Assembly (NCBI GenBank): GCA_902595125.1
Contig: CACJOY010000004.1
Span: 24,882 to 88,881, forward strand
Reading direction: 5' to 3'
Origin: an uncultured Pelagibacteraceae bacterium
GTDB taxonomy: Bacteria > Pseudomonadota > Alphaproteobacteria > Pelagibacterales > Pelagibacteraceae
DNA length: 64,000 nt
The translations under genes and the position numbers were made by a program. Every line of letters starts with the position of its first letter. The first letter of the stretch is position 1. Under the pieces are notes generated by a model. The model saw nothing but the letters and a program-made list of their open reading frames with translations, had not been told where the DNA came from and searched no databases. Positions 9,184 to 17,724 of the stretch are shown here, one piece after another.

Positions 9184-9828
9184 ATGGATGAAGAAATTTC
9201 AATAATTGACAAAAGAACAAGAAATGAAAGAATTAAAAATTTTTTTAATGACAATAAAAAGAAAATAATCTTTGGAATTCTAAGCATAATATTATTGATC
9301 TTTATTTTTTACTCATATGAAATCTATAAAGAAAGATTTAAAAATCAGTTATCTGATAAATATAATAGAGCTATTATTGAATATGAAAGTGGCGATAAAT
9401 CTAAGACCTCGTCATTATTAGTCGAAGTTGTTAAGGATAAGGATAGCACATATTCCCCTCTAGCTTTATATTTTATCCTAGATAATAATTTGATTAATGA
9501 TCAAAATAAAATTAATGATTTATTTGATCTTGTAATAGATAAAATAACTTTAGAAAAAGAAATTAAAAATCTTATTATTTATAAAAAGGCTCTATATAAT
9601 GCTGATAATATAGGTGAGAATCAATTATTAGAGATGTTAAACCCATTAATAAACTCACAAAGTGTTTGGAAATCTCACGCATTATATTTATTAGCTGAAT
9701 ATTTTTACAACAAAAATGAGAAAGAAAAATCAAAAGAGTTTTTTACTCAAATTCTTAACACTAAGAATGCTAATCAGGATTTAGTAAAAGAGACCAAAAA
9801 AAGACTTAATAGAGATTTAAGTGAATAA
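9184..9828 (+). CDS. YfgM-like tetratricopeptide membrane protein
   Basis: A 214-residue protein with a basic N-terminal stretch, one membrane segment at about residues 28-43 and a helical, TPR-like C-terminal region. This layout matches YfgM, an accessory protein of the SecYEG translocon that exposes a TPR domain to the periplasm. Support also comes from the next gene, which is BamB-like; yfgM-bamB is a conserved pair in proteobacteria. The Der GTPase gene that often follows bamB is absent here. The two coding regions overlap by 8 bases. Sequence similarity is weak and AT-driven, so the name rests partly on context. Confidence 0.72.
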   Translation: MDEEISIIDKRTRNERIKNFFNDNKKKIIFGILSIILLIFIFYSYEIYKERFKNQLSDKYNRAIIEYESGDKSKTSSLLVEVVKDKDSTYSPLALYFILDNNLINDQNKINDLFDLVIDKITLEKEIKNLIIYKKALYNADNIGENQLLEMLNPLINSQSVWKSHALYLLAEYFYNKNEKEKSKEFFTQILNTKNANQDLVKETKKRLNRDLSE

Positions 9829-11122
9829 ATTAATATACTTATTTTTAATAATCACACTACTTAACTCATGTTCTTTTAATAAAAACTCAAAATTTTGGAC
9901 ATCATCAAAAATTTTAGAGGAAGAAAAATTAGATATCAAAAAAGTTTTAAGAGATGATACTATTTTAAGTCAAGAATTTAATAAAGGTTTAAAGATTAAT
10001 ATAAAATCAAAAATAAATAAGATTTCTTTTGAAAACAGTTTGTTAAATAATACTGGCAGAATTAATTATAGTGGAAATTTTAAAAAATCCTCAAGATACA
10101 AATTTTCAAAAATAAAAAATTTTCATCAATATGAACCTGATATTATTTTTTTTAAAGATAATATTATTTTTTTTGACAATAATGGTTCTATTATACAATT
10201 TAGTGAAAAATCAAAATTAATTTGGAAAAAGAATTATTATTCTAAAAATGAACGTAAATTAAATCCAATCTTACAATTTGCAAGTAATAATAGATATTTG
10301 GTGATAGCAGATAACATTGCAAAATATTACATGGTAGACTTGTTAAGTGGTGATTTAGTATGGAGCAAAAATAATTTAGCTCCATTTAACTCTCAAATAA
10401 AAATTTATAATGACAAATTTTTTATTATAGATTTTTCTAATACCTTGAGATGTTTTTCATTAAAAAATGGAGACGAATTATGGAATATAAAAACAGAAAA
10501 CTCTTTAATTAGGTCTAAAAAAAAATTATCGATGGTAATCGTGGATGATAAAATTTTTTTCAATAATTCTATTGGAGATATAAGTGCTATTGATATTAAT
10601 AAAGGTGAATTGTTATGGCAACTGCCAACCCAAAGTAGCTTGATTTATGAGTCAGCCTTTTCTCTAGAAACATCAGACATGATATCAGATAAGAATAATC
10701 TTTTTTTTTCAAATAATAAGAATGAATTTTTTTCAATAGATATAAGAACTGGAAGTTTCAATTGGAAAAATAAAGTTAATTCAAATTTAAGAGCTTCTTT
10801 GGTTAATGATTATTTATTTACATTTTCTTTGGAAGGTTTTTTTATAGTAATAGATAAAAATACAGGGAACATAATCAGGATTACAGATATATTTGATATA
10901 TTTAAATCTGATAAACGAAAAGCAATTAAACCAGTAGGATTTATAGTAGGCTTGAATAATATTTTTTTAACTACAAATAATGGTAGACTTCTGATTATTG
11001 ATATTCTTACTGGAAGAACTTTAAAAAACTTAAAAATAGATAATGAAAAAATTTCTAGACCATTTTTTTCAGATAATAATTTATTTTTGATAAAGGATAA
11101 TGCTATAATTAAACTACATTAA
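9821..11122 (+). CDS. bamB: BamB-like outer-membrane assembly lipoprotein (beta-propeller)
   Basis: A 433-residue protein with a lipoprotein signal: the lipobox LLNSC puts the modified Cys at position 17. The mature part contains repeated blades with the PQQ-propeller pattern (for example LLSGDLVW, KNGDELWN, INKGELLW, IRTGSFNW, KNTGNII), one every 40-50 residues. BamB is a scaffold of the BAM complex that inserts beta-barrel proteins into the outer membrane. A GTG start that overlaps the YfgM-like gene by 8 bases is required to keep the lipobox. An unrelated PQQ-repeat lipoprotein is possible, but the neighbouring yfgM-like gene favours BamB. Confidence 0.8.
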   Translation: MNKLIYLFLIITLLNSCSFNKNSKFWTSSKILEEEKLDIKKVLRDDTILSQEFNKGLKINIKSKINKISFENSLLNNTGRINYSGNFKKSSRYKFSKIKNFHQYEPDIIFFKDNIIFFDNNGSIIQFSEKSKLIWKKNYYSKNERKLNPILQFASNNRYLVIADNIAKYYMVDLLSGDLVWSKNNLAPFNSQIKIYNDKFFIIDFSNTLRCFSLKNGDELWNIKTENSLIRSKKKLSMVIVDDKIFFNNSIGDISAIDINKGELLWQLPTQSSLIYESAFSLETSDMISDKNNLFFSNNKNEFFSIDIRTGSFNWKNKVNSNLRASLVNDYLFTFSLEGFFIVIDKNTGNIIRITDIFDIFKSDKRKAIKPVGFIVGLNNIFLTTNNGRLLIIDILTGRTLKNLKIDNEKISRPFFSDNNLFLIKDNAIIKLH

Positions 11123-11550
11123 TGTTTTTAAAATTTTTAGAAAAAATTGGAAGAAAAAAAGTTGTTTTTGATAGAGGCCCTTCACACCCGAAATATCATG
11201 AGGCCAAACCATGGATGAATAGATATTATTTAATTTTTAGAAATAGACCTAAGTGGTTTCCGTTTAATATTTTAATTCATGAAATGTTAGCAGACGACCA
11301 TGGAGAAGGAGTACACAATCATACTTTCCCCTATATAACAATAATTTTAAGAGGCGGTTATTGGGAAACTTTGAAGAGTGGAAAATTTTGGAGATCTCCA
11401 GGTTATATTGGATTTAGGTCTGCAAACAATCTTCATCGTGTTGATATCGAACCCGGAACAAAACCCTTAACACTATTTATATCTGGTCCGTTTGGATTAA
11501 GAAAAGGACCAAGATCTGAGTATGGAATTGACTTTAAATCGAAAAAATGA
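11122..11550 (+). CDS. Cupin-like protein of unknown function
   Basis: A 142-residue protein I do not recognise by name. The middle carries a DDHGEGVHNHTFPY segment (about 55-68), which resembles the metal-binding histidine cluster of cupins, followed by a glycine-rich turn (LRGGYWET) and a second His in NNLHRVDIEPG, as in a double-stranded beta-helix. No signal peptide or membrane segment is seen. Its start codon overlaps the bamB stop (TAATG) and its end overlaps the zapE start by 4 bases, so it is embedded in an operon. A metal-dependent enzyme or small-molecule binding role is a guess. Confidence 0.6.
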   Translation: MFLKFLEKIGRKKVVFDRGPSHPKYHEAKPWMNRYYLIFRNRPKWFPFNILIHEMLADDHGEGVHNHTFPYITIILRGGYWETLKSGKFWRSPGYIGFRSANNLHRVDIEPGTKPLTLFISGPFGLRKGPRSEYGIDFKSKK

Positions 11551-12596
11551 ATTTAAAAGAATCATTTTTAAAACTTTGTGAGAACAAAGAATTTGAGATT
11601 AACAAGAACCAATTAATTATAATTGAAAAGCTTATCAATTTTTATAATGAAAACTTTAAAAAATCCTTACTTAATAGAATATTAAATAAAAAGGATGTAA
11701 ATCTTGGTTTTTATTTAGTAGGAGATGTGGGTGTAGGAAAAACAATGATATTGGATTTTTTTTTTGACAAGTTAGTTGAAAAAAAATTAAGACTTCATTT
11801 CAATGAATTCATGATTGCATTCCATAATTTTATTTTTAATAACAAAAAAAAAGAAAATGGTATTATCGAATTTGTAAAAGATTTAAGTAAAAGAGCTAAA
11901 ATTTTATATTTTGATGAATTCCAAGTTACTAATATTGTAGATGCTATGATATTAGGAAAATTATTTGAAAAAATATTTGAAGAAAAGATTAAAGTGATTT
12001 TTTCATCAAATATTCACATTGATGATTTATATAAAGATGGATTACAAAGAGATCAATTCATCCCTTTCATAAAAATTTTAAAAAAAAATTCAAATGAAAT
12101 AGAACTTAAAATAGAAGAGGATTATAGATTAAACAATAGTGATATTAATCAAAGATTTCTATCACCACTCAATCAACCTACAAATTTTAAGTTTAATAAA
12201 TTTTTTAGAAAAGCTACGAAAAATAAAAAAAAAAATTTAAAAATTTTAGAGATAAAAGGTCGAGAATTGAAAATAGAAAATTTTTATGAAGGAATTATTA
12301 AATTTAATTTTAATGAATTATTTGATAAAAACTTAGGTTCAGAGGATTATATTAAAATTGCAACAAATAGTATATTTATTTTTTTAGAAAATCTTCCTGA
12401 TTTTGATGAAAATAATTCAAACCAGCAGCATAGATTTATTACTTTTATAGATATCGTCTATGAAAAAAAAATTCCATTAATGATTACTTCAGAATCTGAT
12501 ATAAAATTGATTAAATCCTCAAAAAATTTAATTGATCCATTTAGAAGAACTATTAGTCGTTTATATGAGTTAACATCAATTAACTATAAAGTATGA
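11547..12596 (+). CDS. zapE: Cell division protein ZapE (AFG1-like ATPase)
   Basis: A 349-residue ATPase of the AFG1/ZapE family. The Walker A motif is at 59-66 (GDVGVGKT) and the Walker B at about 119-124 (ILYFDE), followed by the family-typical FQVTNIVDAMIL stretch. ZapE associates with FtsZ and the division ring in E. coli; mitochondrial relatives act in protein quality control. The C-terminal FRRTISRLYELTS segment is also typical. Start and stop overlap the neighbouring genes by 4 bases each, giving a cupin-zapE-yjbQ run that is probably translationally coupled. Confidence 0.88.
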   Translation: MNLKESFLKLCENKEFEINKNQLIIIEKLINFYNENFKKSLLNRILNKKDVNLGFYLVGDVGVGKTMILDFFFDKLVEKKLRLHFNEFMIAFHNFIFNNKKKENGIIEFVKDLSKRAKILYFDEFQVTNIVDAMILGKLFEKIFEEKIKVIFSSNIHIDDLYKDGLQRDQFIPFIKILKKNSNEIELKIEEDYRLNNSDINQRFLSPLNQPTNFKFNKFFRKATKNKKKNLKILEIKGRELKIENFYEGIIKFNFNELFDKNLGSEDYIKIATNSIFIFLENLPDFDENNSNQQHRFITFIDIVYEKKIPLMITSESDIKLIKSSKNLIDPFRRTISRLYELTSINYKV

Positions 12597-13012
12597 GACA
12601 AGAATTTTTAGATTTGATAATTAAAACAAATGGACAAAATCTTTACGAATTTACCTATAAAACGATTGACTGGATTAAAGAAAAAAAACTTAAGAACGGT
12701 ATATTAAATTTAAGTATTCAGCACACCAGTGCATCATTAATCGTTCAAGAGAATGCAGATCCCGATGTTCAAACTGATTTATTAAATTATTTTGATAAAG
12801 TGGTACCAATGAACAATAAATTATATATCCATTCCACTGAAGGAAAAGATGACATGCCAGCCCACATTAAGTCAGCTTTAACTAATAATCAAATATCTTT
12901 AAGTGTAAAAAAAAACGAGTTACTACTTGGTACCTGGCAGGGTCTATATTTATTTGAGCATCGTATAGAAAACCAGGCAAGAAAAATAATTCATCATTTT
13001 ATTGGAGAATAA
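12593..13012 (+). CDS. yjbQ: YjbQ family protein (secondary thiamine-phosphate synthase type)
   Basis: A 139-residue single-domain protein of the UPF0047/YjbQ family. Recognisable motifs are IQHTSASLIVQENADP (about 43-58) and the closing GTWQGLYLFEHR (about 114-125). E. coli YjbQ has weak thiamine-phosphate synthase activity in vitro and its true role is unsettled. It overlaps zapE by 4 bases and is the last gene before a 120-base intergenic region with a Fur-like operator. Confidence 0.9.
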   Translation: MRQEFLDLIIKTNGQNLYEFTYKTIDWIKEKKLKNGILNLSIQHTSASLIVQENADPDVQTDLLNYFDKVVPMNNKLYIHSTEGKDDMPAHIKSALTNNQISLSVKKNELLLGTWQGLYLFEHRIENQARKIIHHFIGE

Positions 13013-13024
13013 CTTAAAAGTTTA

Positions 13025-13087
13025 TTTACTGTAAAAATAAAGATAATGATAATCATTCTCAAAAAATCTTTGAGATTGATTATCATT
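13025..13087 (+). promoter_or_regulatory. Promoter with Fur-like operator and 19-bp inverted repeat
   Basis: A -35-like TTTACT (13025-13030) is followed after exactly 17 bases by a -10-like GATAAT (13048-13053). The 19 bases at 13042-13060 match the classical Fur box (GATAATGATAATCATTATC) at all but one position and cover the -10. In addition, 13045-13063 and 13069-13087 form an inverted repeat of 19 bases with one mismatch around a 5-base spacer, so there is effectively a second, weaker box. The expected start of transcription falls inside the dyad, so it should act as DNA rather than as an RNA hairpin. Repression by a Fur-family regulator of the downstream gene is inferred. Confidence 0.7.
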
Positions 13088-13135
13088 CACTAAATTAATA
13101 ATTGTAAAATTATTTAAAAAAATTATTGTAAGTTT

Positions 13136-13312
13136 ATGGAAACACAAAACTATAATTGCAAAAAATGTGGATTAACTGTTTCATCTATTTGCTCAAAATG
13201 TGATAGAGTTGTAGATGTTAAAGTGCTTGATAATGGCTGTATAGTTCAAAAAACTAAGTGCTCAGACTGCGCTAATGTGCCTGTTATCAAGGATGTTTGT
13301 TCACAAATTTAA
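13136..13312 (+). CDS. Small cysteine-rich (zinc-ribbon-like) protein
   Basis: A 58-residue open frame beginning at an ATG 49 bases after the Fur-like dyad. Its eight cysteines are at 8, 11, 19, 22, 35, 42, 45 and 55. Six of them form CKKC, CSKC and CSDC pairs, a pattern expected for a zinc ribbon or another metal-binding site. Nothing in it looks like a signal peptide or membrane segment. I do not recognise a named family. The strong operator upstream and the regular Cys spacing argue that it is a real gene. The DUF2061 gene follows 38 bases later. Metal sensing, delivery or storage is a possible role. Confidence 0.7.
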   Translation: METQNYNCKKCGLTVSSICSKCDRVVDVKVLDNGCIVQKTKCSDCANVPVIKDVCSQI

Positions 13313-13350
13313 CATTACATTTTAAGGATAATCTATTATTAATATTTTAG

Positions 13351-13587
13351 ATGGAATTAACCAAAGGTTTATTTAAAGCAGCCGAAGATATCTTTATAAA
13401 CAACAAAGGCTCAATATTGAGAACTATTGTTTATACTGTAGGGCATTTTATTATTGCAATAACAGTATTGATGTTAGTTGCAGATGTTTCGTTCTTAATA
13501 GCGCTAACAGATGCCATTGTTGAACCATTGGCTAATGCCGTTTGGTATTTTATTTTAGATAAATGGTGGGCCAGTAAATCAAAATAA
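13351..13587 (+). CDS. DUF2061 family small membrane protein
   Basis: A 78-residue protein with two likely membrane segments (about residues 22-43 and 46-66) and a closing WYFILDKWW stretch. The RTIVYTVGHFIIA start of the first segment, the A-L-T-D-A stretch and the aromatic C-terminus resemble DUF2061 proteins, whose function is unknown. It lies 38 bases behind the small cysteine-rich gene and may be cotranscribed with it from the Fur-like promoter. It converges with the photolyase gene, 14 bases away. A short AT-rich dyad followed by T residues (about 13590-13608) could end transcription, but it is weak. Confidence 0.7.
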   Translation: MELTKGLFKAAEDIFINNKGSILRTIVYTVGHFIIAITVLMLVADVSFLIALTDAIVEPLANAVWYFILDKWWASKSK

Positions 13588-13601
13588 ATATTTAGAATAT
13601 C

Positions 13602-15020
13602 TTATTTTTTCAAGGTTTGGAAAGCCGATAAAGCAGATTGGCGGGCGACTTCGTGAGTCACAATTGGTTTGGGGTAATCTTTCCCGATAATTGTTTTGAT
13701 AGCTTTTTGGTACTTATATTCCATTTCCCAAGGCTTGTGGATAAATTTAGATGGAACTTTCTTAAGTTCTGGTAACCATTTTTTTACATATAAACCTTCT
13801 TTGTCAAATTTTTCACCCTGAAGTATAGGATTAAAAATTCTAAAATAAGGAGCTGCATCAGCACCACAGCCAGCAACCCACTGCCATTGAGCAACATTAT
13901 TGGCTTTATTAAAATCAAGTAAACAATTTCTAAAATACTTCTCGCCTTCAGTCCAATTTATTCTTAGGTGTTTTACTAAAAAAGATCCAACAACCATTCT
14001 AATTCTATTGTGCATCCATCCTGTCTCATAAAGTTCTCTCATACCAGCATCGACAATTGGATAACCTGTCATTCCAGATTTCCATGCTCTTAAAAATTTT
14101 TCATTTTTGACCCAAGGAAATTTATCAAATTCTTTTCTATAGTTTCCTTTTAAAAACTCTGGAAAATAATTTATTAAACTGTGTGAAAATTCTCGCCATC
14201 CTAATTCATTAATATATTTTCTATAACCGATTCCTTTTGATTTCAATTCACTGCATTTTTTCCAAATTGTATTTACATGAATTTGTCCATGTTTAATATA
14301 TGGAGATAGCTTAGATGTACCCTCGATCGATGGATAATCTCTGGCAGTACCGTAATCTTTTATTTTACTTTCAATCAAATTATTGAGTATTTTTTTAGAC
14401 TCACTTTCGGAAACTTTCCAATAATTTTCAAATTTTTTGTACCAATTATTTTTTGGTAGAATTTTTTTTGGCTCGATACAATTTTTAAATAATGATTTTG
14501 TTTTTGTCTTTTTTTTTACAATGTAATTTTTATTTGGAGGCAAGCTTAAAAATTTTTGCTCAGCATTTCTCCAAAAAGGTGTAAATACTTTGAAAGGTGT
14601 TCCATCATTTTTTGTGACTTCTTGAAACTCATTTAAAATATTTCCTTTAAAATACTTAAATTCAATCTCATTTTTTAAGAAAGTGTCCCTAATTTTTTTT
14701 CCTTTAGCAATTACATCAGGCTCATAGATTTTGTTCCAATATATCGTAACATCATCTTTTTTTTTGATTTTAGAAAATATTTCTATTTCATCACCTGCTA
14801 AAATTTGAAGGTTTATTTTATATTTAGATAATTCTGATCTAAATATTTCTAAAGATTTAAACAACCACCACTTTTGTGCCTCTCTTTTATTATCAAAGTC
14901 AGCCTTATTATAAATAAACAATGCGATTACATTTTCATGATTTTGCGAGGCATATGAAAGAGCAGGATTGTTTTCAATTCTAAAGTCTTCTCTAATCCAA
15001 GTTATTGCGTTTTTTGTCAT
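13602..15020 (-). CDS. phrB: Deoxyribodipyrimidine photo-lyase
   Basis: A 472-residue photolyase/cryptochrome family protein that repairs UV-made pyrimidine dimers with blue light. The N-terminal Rossmann domain starts in the usual way (ITWIREDFRIENNPAL). The C-terminal FAD-binding domain shows GYPIVDAGMRELYETGWMHN, the RMVVGSFLVKHL stretch and WQWVAGCGADAAPYFRIFNP, all class I photolyase landmarks. The frame is open for 26 more codons upstream, but the ATG at 15020 gives the proper family start and avoids overlapping the ammonia-lyase gene by 71 bases. It lies 7 bases behind that gene. A cryptochrome sensor role cannot be excluded. Confidence 0.93.
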   Translation of the reverse strand: MTKNAITWIREDFRIENNPALSYASQNHENVIALFIYNKADFDNKREAQKWWLFKSLEIFRSELSKYKINLQILAGDEIEIFSKIKKKDDVTIYWNKIYEPDVIAKGKKIRDTFLKNEIEFKYFKGNILNEFQEVTKNDGTPFKVFTPFWRNAEQKFLSLPPNKNYIVKKKTKTKSLFKNCIEPKKILPKNNWYKKFENYWKVSESESKKILNNLIESKIKDYGTARDYPSIEGTSKLSPYIKHGQIHVNTIWKKCSELKSKGIGYRKYINELGWREFSHSLINYFPEFLKGNYRKEFDKFPWVKNEKFLRAWKSGMTGYPIVDAGMRELYETGWMHNRIRMVVGSFLVKHLRINWTEGEKYFRNCLLDFNKANNVAQWQWVAGCGADAAPYFRIFNPILQGEKFDKEGLYVKKWLPELKKVPSKFIHKPWEMEYKYQKAIKTIIGKDYPKPIVTHEVARQSALSAFQTLKK

Positions 15021-15027
15021 ATAAATA

Positions 15028-16161
15028 TTATTTTCTTCCTTTAGATAGCAGCTGTTTGTAAAATTTAACATCTGCATTTCCTTCGCATCCAATGACAAGA
15101 ATGTTGGAATCTTCCTTCAAATTTAATAATTTTCTCGCTTTATAGTTGTTAGCTAAACCTATAAGAGCAATAATCCCGGGAGTTGCACATTCGCCTCCTA
15201 TAATTGAACCTTTACTTAATTTTCTATCTTTTAGCATCGCTGTCGTTTTAGCAACATTATTATCAGCAACAGATACGCAATAGTTAGAAGTTTTTTTTAA
15301 TATTTGCCATGGAACAAGTGACATTTCATTACATGACATTCCACCCATAATACTTTCTTTTTTTATTATTATTTTTTTCATTTTATTTGCTCTTATACTT
15401 TGAAGCACACAATCCGCGCTGTCAGGTTCAACAACAATTATTTTTGGAATTCTTTTAAAATATTTTGCTACCCCAGCAACTACACCTGCCGCTAATCCTC
15501 CAACACCAGCTTGAACAAATATGTGTGTTATGTAATGATTAGTTTGTTTAGATATTTCTTTTATCATAATAGAATATCCAGCCATTGTAAGTTGGGGAAT
15601 ATATTTATATTTCTTGGTAGAAACGTCTTGAACAATTTGCCAATTATTCTTTTTTGAAAGTCTTTTGCATTCCTCTAATGAATTCTCATAATTTCCCTTA
15701 ACTCTTATGACCTCAGCACCAAATTTCTCTATTTCATGAACTCTTGTTTGACTCACATATTGACTTACAAAAATTTTACACTTTAAATTTAATCTTTTTG
15801 CACCCCAAGCAACAGACCTACCATGATTACCAGCTGTTGCCGATGAAATTACTATATTCTTTTTTCCTTTAGATATTTTTTCTACAGCGTATGCTCCTCC
15901 TAAAGCTTTAAAAGACTTTAAGTGAAATCTCTTAGACTCATCTTTATAAAATATATTATTAAATTTTAAATTTTTCTTCAATTTATCAAGTGATAAAAGA
16001 GGGGTTTTTTTATAATTTTTCCAACTAGATATTGATTTATAGGCATTAGTGATTAGTGCAGATGGAAGATATTTTAAAATATAATTTCTTTTAAAATTAT
16101 AATGATTATTTTTTAATAATTTTTTATATTTCCAGCTTTTAAGATTTTTTAAGCTTTTCAC
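15028..16161 (-). CDS. dpaL: Diaminopropionate ammonia-lyase-like PLP enzyme
   Basis: A 377-residue fold-type II PLP enzyme. The cofactor lysine is Lys85 in the stretch KSFKALGGAYA, preceded by YKDESKRF, which is the diaminopropionate ammonia-lyase form rather than the threonine dehydratase form. The later GGMSCNEMSLVPWQIL segment matches the conserved active-site region of that subfamily. These enzymes convert 2,3-diaminopropionate to pyruvate and ammonia and some act on D-serine. It follows the GS-like gene by 1 base, so the ammonia it releases could be captured there. Threonine/serine dehydratase or hydroxyaspartate dehydratase activity is a real alternative. Confidence 0.78.
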   Translation of the reverse strand: MKSLKNLKSWKYKKLLKNNHYNFKRNYILKYLPSALITNAYKSISSWKNYKKTPLLSLDKLKKNLKFNNIFYKDESKRFHLKSFKALGGAYAVEKISKGKKNIVISSATAGNHGRSVAWGAKRLNLKCKIFVSQYVSQTRVHEIEKFGAEVIRVKGNYENSLEECKRLSKKNNWQIVQDVSTKKYKYIPQLTMAGYSIMIKEISKQTNHYITHIFVQAGVGGLAAGVVAGVAKYFKRIPKIIVVEPDSADCVLQSIRANKMKKIIIKKESIMGGMSCNEMSLVPWQILKKTSNYCVSVADNNVAKTTAMLKDRKLSKGSIIGGECATPGIIALIGLANNYKARKLLNLKEDSNILVIGCEGNADVKFYKQLLSKGRK

Positions 16162-16162
16162 A

Positions 16163-17488
16163 TTAGCAATCTAGAGTATTTTGTCTTTCCCATTTGGTTA
16201 TAGGTTTTGATTTATCAAATTTCTCTACATTATCAAATTCTTTAATTTCTATACCTCGAAGCTTTATATAACTATCGATTACATCAGCACCAAAAGCCTC
16301 ATTCATTTCTTTATTTTGTTTTAATTGTTTTAACGATTGATTTAACTCATCAGGAAGTTTTGGAAGATCTGGATATTTTGCAAAATCTTCATACATATTA
16401 CAATCAAGAGGTTTACCGGGATCAATCTTATTTTTAATGCCATTAATTCCCGCTGCAAGAACACTTGCTTGAAGCAAATATGGATTAGCAGATCCATCCA
16501 TTAATCTTAATTCAAATCTTCCTGGATCAGGAATTCTTATCATGTGAGTTCTATTATTACCGGTGTAAGATATACTACTAGGTGACCAGGTTGCTCCTGA
16601 TTTTGTTGGAGGTGCGTTAATTCTTCTGTAACTATTAATTGTTGGATTAAAAAATGCTGATAGAGATGAAGCATGCTTTATTACTCCACCCAAAAAATTA
16701 TATGCCATTTTACTTAGACCTAATTCATTATATTTATCTAAAAATTTATTTTTTTTTCCATCCCAAACAGAAATATGGGCATGGCAACCATTTCCAGTTA
16801 AACTTTCAAATGGTTTGGGCATAAACGTTGCTCTGAGTCCATGCTTTTCAGCAATGGTTTTTACCATGTATTTAAAAAATGTATGTCTATCTGCGGTCTT
16901 TAAACAATCTGAGTAATCCCAATTCATTTCAAATTGGCCATTAGCATCTTCATGATCATTTTGATAAGGACCCCATCCCATCTCAATCATACAATCACAA
17001 ATTTCTTTAATTAAATCATATCTTCTCATTAATGCTGATTGGTCATAACATGGTTTTGATTGAGTATCTCTTGGATCAGCAATTGACTCTCCATCTGAAG
17101 ATATCAAAAAATATTCACACTCCACACCAGATTTCATAGTCAATCCTTGTTTTGATAGTTTTTTAATTTGTTTTTTTAATATTATTCTTGGTGAGGCATC
17201 TACTGGTTTTCCGTTCATCCAAAGATCTGATGCAAGCCATCCTACTTCTTTATTCCAAGGTAGTTGAATTAAACTATCAGGATCTGGAATTCCAAACATA
17301 TCAGAGTCAGCAGGTGTCATATCCAACCAAGCAGCAAATCCTGCAAATCCTGCGCCATTTTCTTGCATTTCCTTAATTGCTTGAGCTGGAACTAATTTTG
17401 ATCTTAAAACTCCAAATAGATCTACAAAACTTATTAAAAAATATTTAATCTTTTTTTCTTTAGCGATTTTAAATAAATTTTTTGACAC
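16163..17488 (-). CDS. gmaS: Type III glutamine synthetase-like ligase (GlnT / gamma-glutamylmethylamide synthetase candidate)
   Basis: A 441-residue glutamine synthetase superfamily enzyme. The N-terminal KYFLISFVDLFGVLRSKLVP stretch, NDHEDANGQFEMNW, GNGCHAHISVWD and RTHMIRIPDPGRFELR are the GlnT-type landmarks and include the metal- and ATP-site acidic residues. This subfamily includes GmaS, which ligates methylamine to glutamate in the indirect methylamine pathway. The presence of Tmm, Tdm and Mgs-like subunits in the same window makes GmaS the favoured reading, but a plain glutamine synthetase cannot be excluded. The dpaL-like gene follows with 1 base between, and the ammonium transporter unit lies upstream on the same strand. 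Confidence 0.82.
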   Translation of the reverse strand: MSKNLFKIAKEKKIKYFLISFVDLFGVLRSKLVPAQAIKEMQENGAGFAGFAAWLDMTPADSDMFGIPDPDSLIQLPWNKEVGWLASDLWMNGKPVDASPRIILKKQIKKLSKQGLTMKSGVECEYFLISSDGESIADPRDTQSKPCYDQSALMRRYDLIKEICDCMIEMGWGPYQNDHEDANGQFEMNWDYSDCLKTADRHTFFKYMVKTIAEKHGLRATFMPKPFESLTGNGCHAHISVWDGKKNKFLDKYNELGLSKMAYNFLGGVIKHASSLSAFFNPTINSYRRINAPPTKSGATWSPSSISYTGNNRTHMIRIPDPGRFELRLMDGSANPYLLQASVLAAGINGIKNKIDPGKPLDCNMYEDFAKYPDLPKLPDELNQSLKQLKQNKEMNEAFGADVIDSYIKLRGIEIKEFDNVEKFDKSKPITKWERQNTLDC

Positions 17489-17505
17489 AAGTTAGGTTAA
17501 CATAG

Positions 17506-17664
17506 TTATTTGAAAAAGGAAAAAATTGTTTCTTTATATAAAATTAAATTTACACAGATAACTATTATTACAGCTATAATTACACCATACTTCGCTTTAG
17601 GAAAAACAACACCACGCATTTTGCTTGGTCTTAATTCTTTGTTATTATTATCTTCTTCAGGCAT
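17506..17664 (-). CDS. Possible 52-residue single-pass membrane protein
   Basis: An open frame of 52 codons from the ATG at 17664 that ends 17 bases before the GS-like gene. It has a charged N-terminus (PEEDNNNKELRPSK) and one hydrophobic segment (about residues 27-43), then a short tail. A GTG further upstream (17691) would start inside the terminator hairpin, so the ATG is preferred. No clear ribosome site is seen. Its position between a terminator and the GS gene, with no other use for the space in such a compact genome, supports a real gene, but I recognise no family. Confidence 0.4.
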   Translation of the reverse strand: MPEEDNNNKELRPSKMRGVVFPKAKYGVIIAVIIVICVNLILYKETIFSFFK

Positions 17665-17677
17665 TATTAGTAAAGAA

Positions 17678-17709
17678 ATAAAAATGGGCACTGCTTATAA
17701 CAGTGCCCA
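17678..17709 (-). terminator. Intrinsic terminator of the amt unit
   Basis: A perfect 8-base stem (17686-17693 with 17701-17708, extendable by one A-T pair) around a 7-base loop. On the minus strand it is followed by a T-rich tract. It lies 16 bases past the stop of the small amt partner gene. The other side is also T-rich, so it might work in both directions. Confidence 0.8.
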
Positions 17710-17724
17710 AATTTTTAGTTTAAA

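Noticed and set aside
13045..13087. Reading the Fur-like dyad as a terminator for yjbQ
   Set aside because: No T-run follows the hairpin on the plus strand, and the dyad overlaps a correctly spaced promoter, so an operator is the better reading.
15021..15098. N-terminal extension of the photolyase by 26 residues
   Set aside because: It would overlap the ammonia-lyase gene by 71 bases and precede the conserved family start; the ATG at 15020 fits better.
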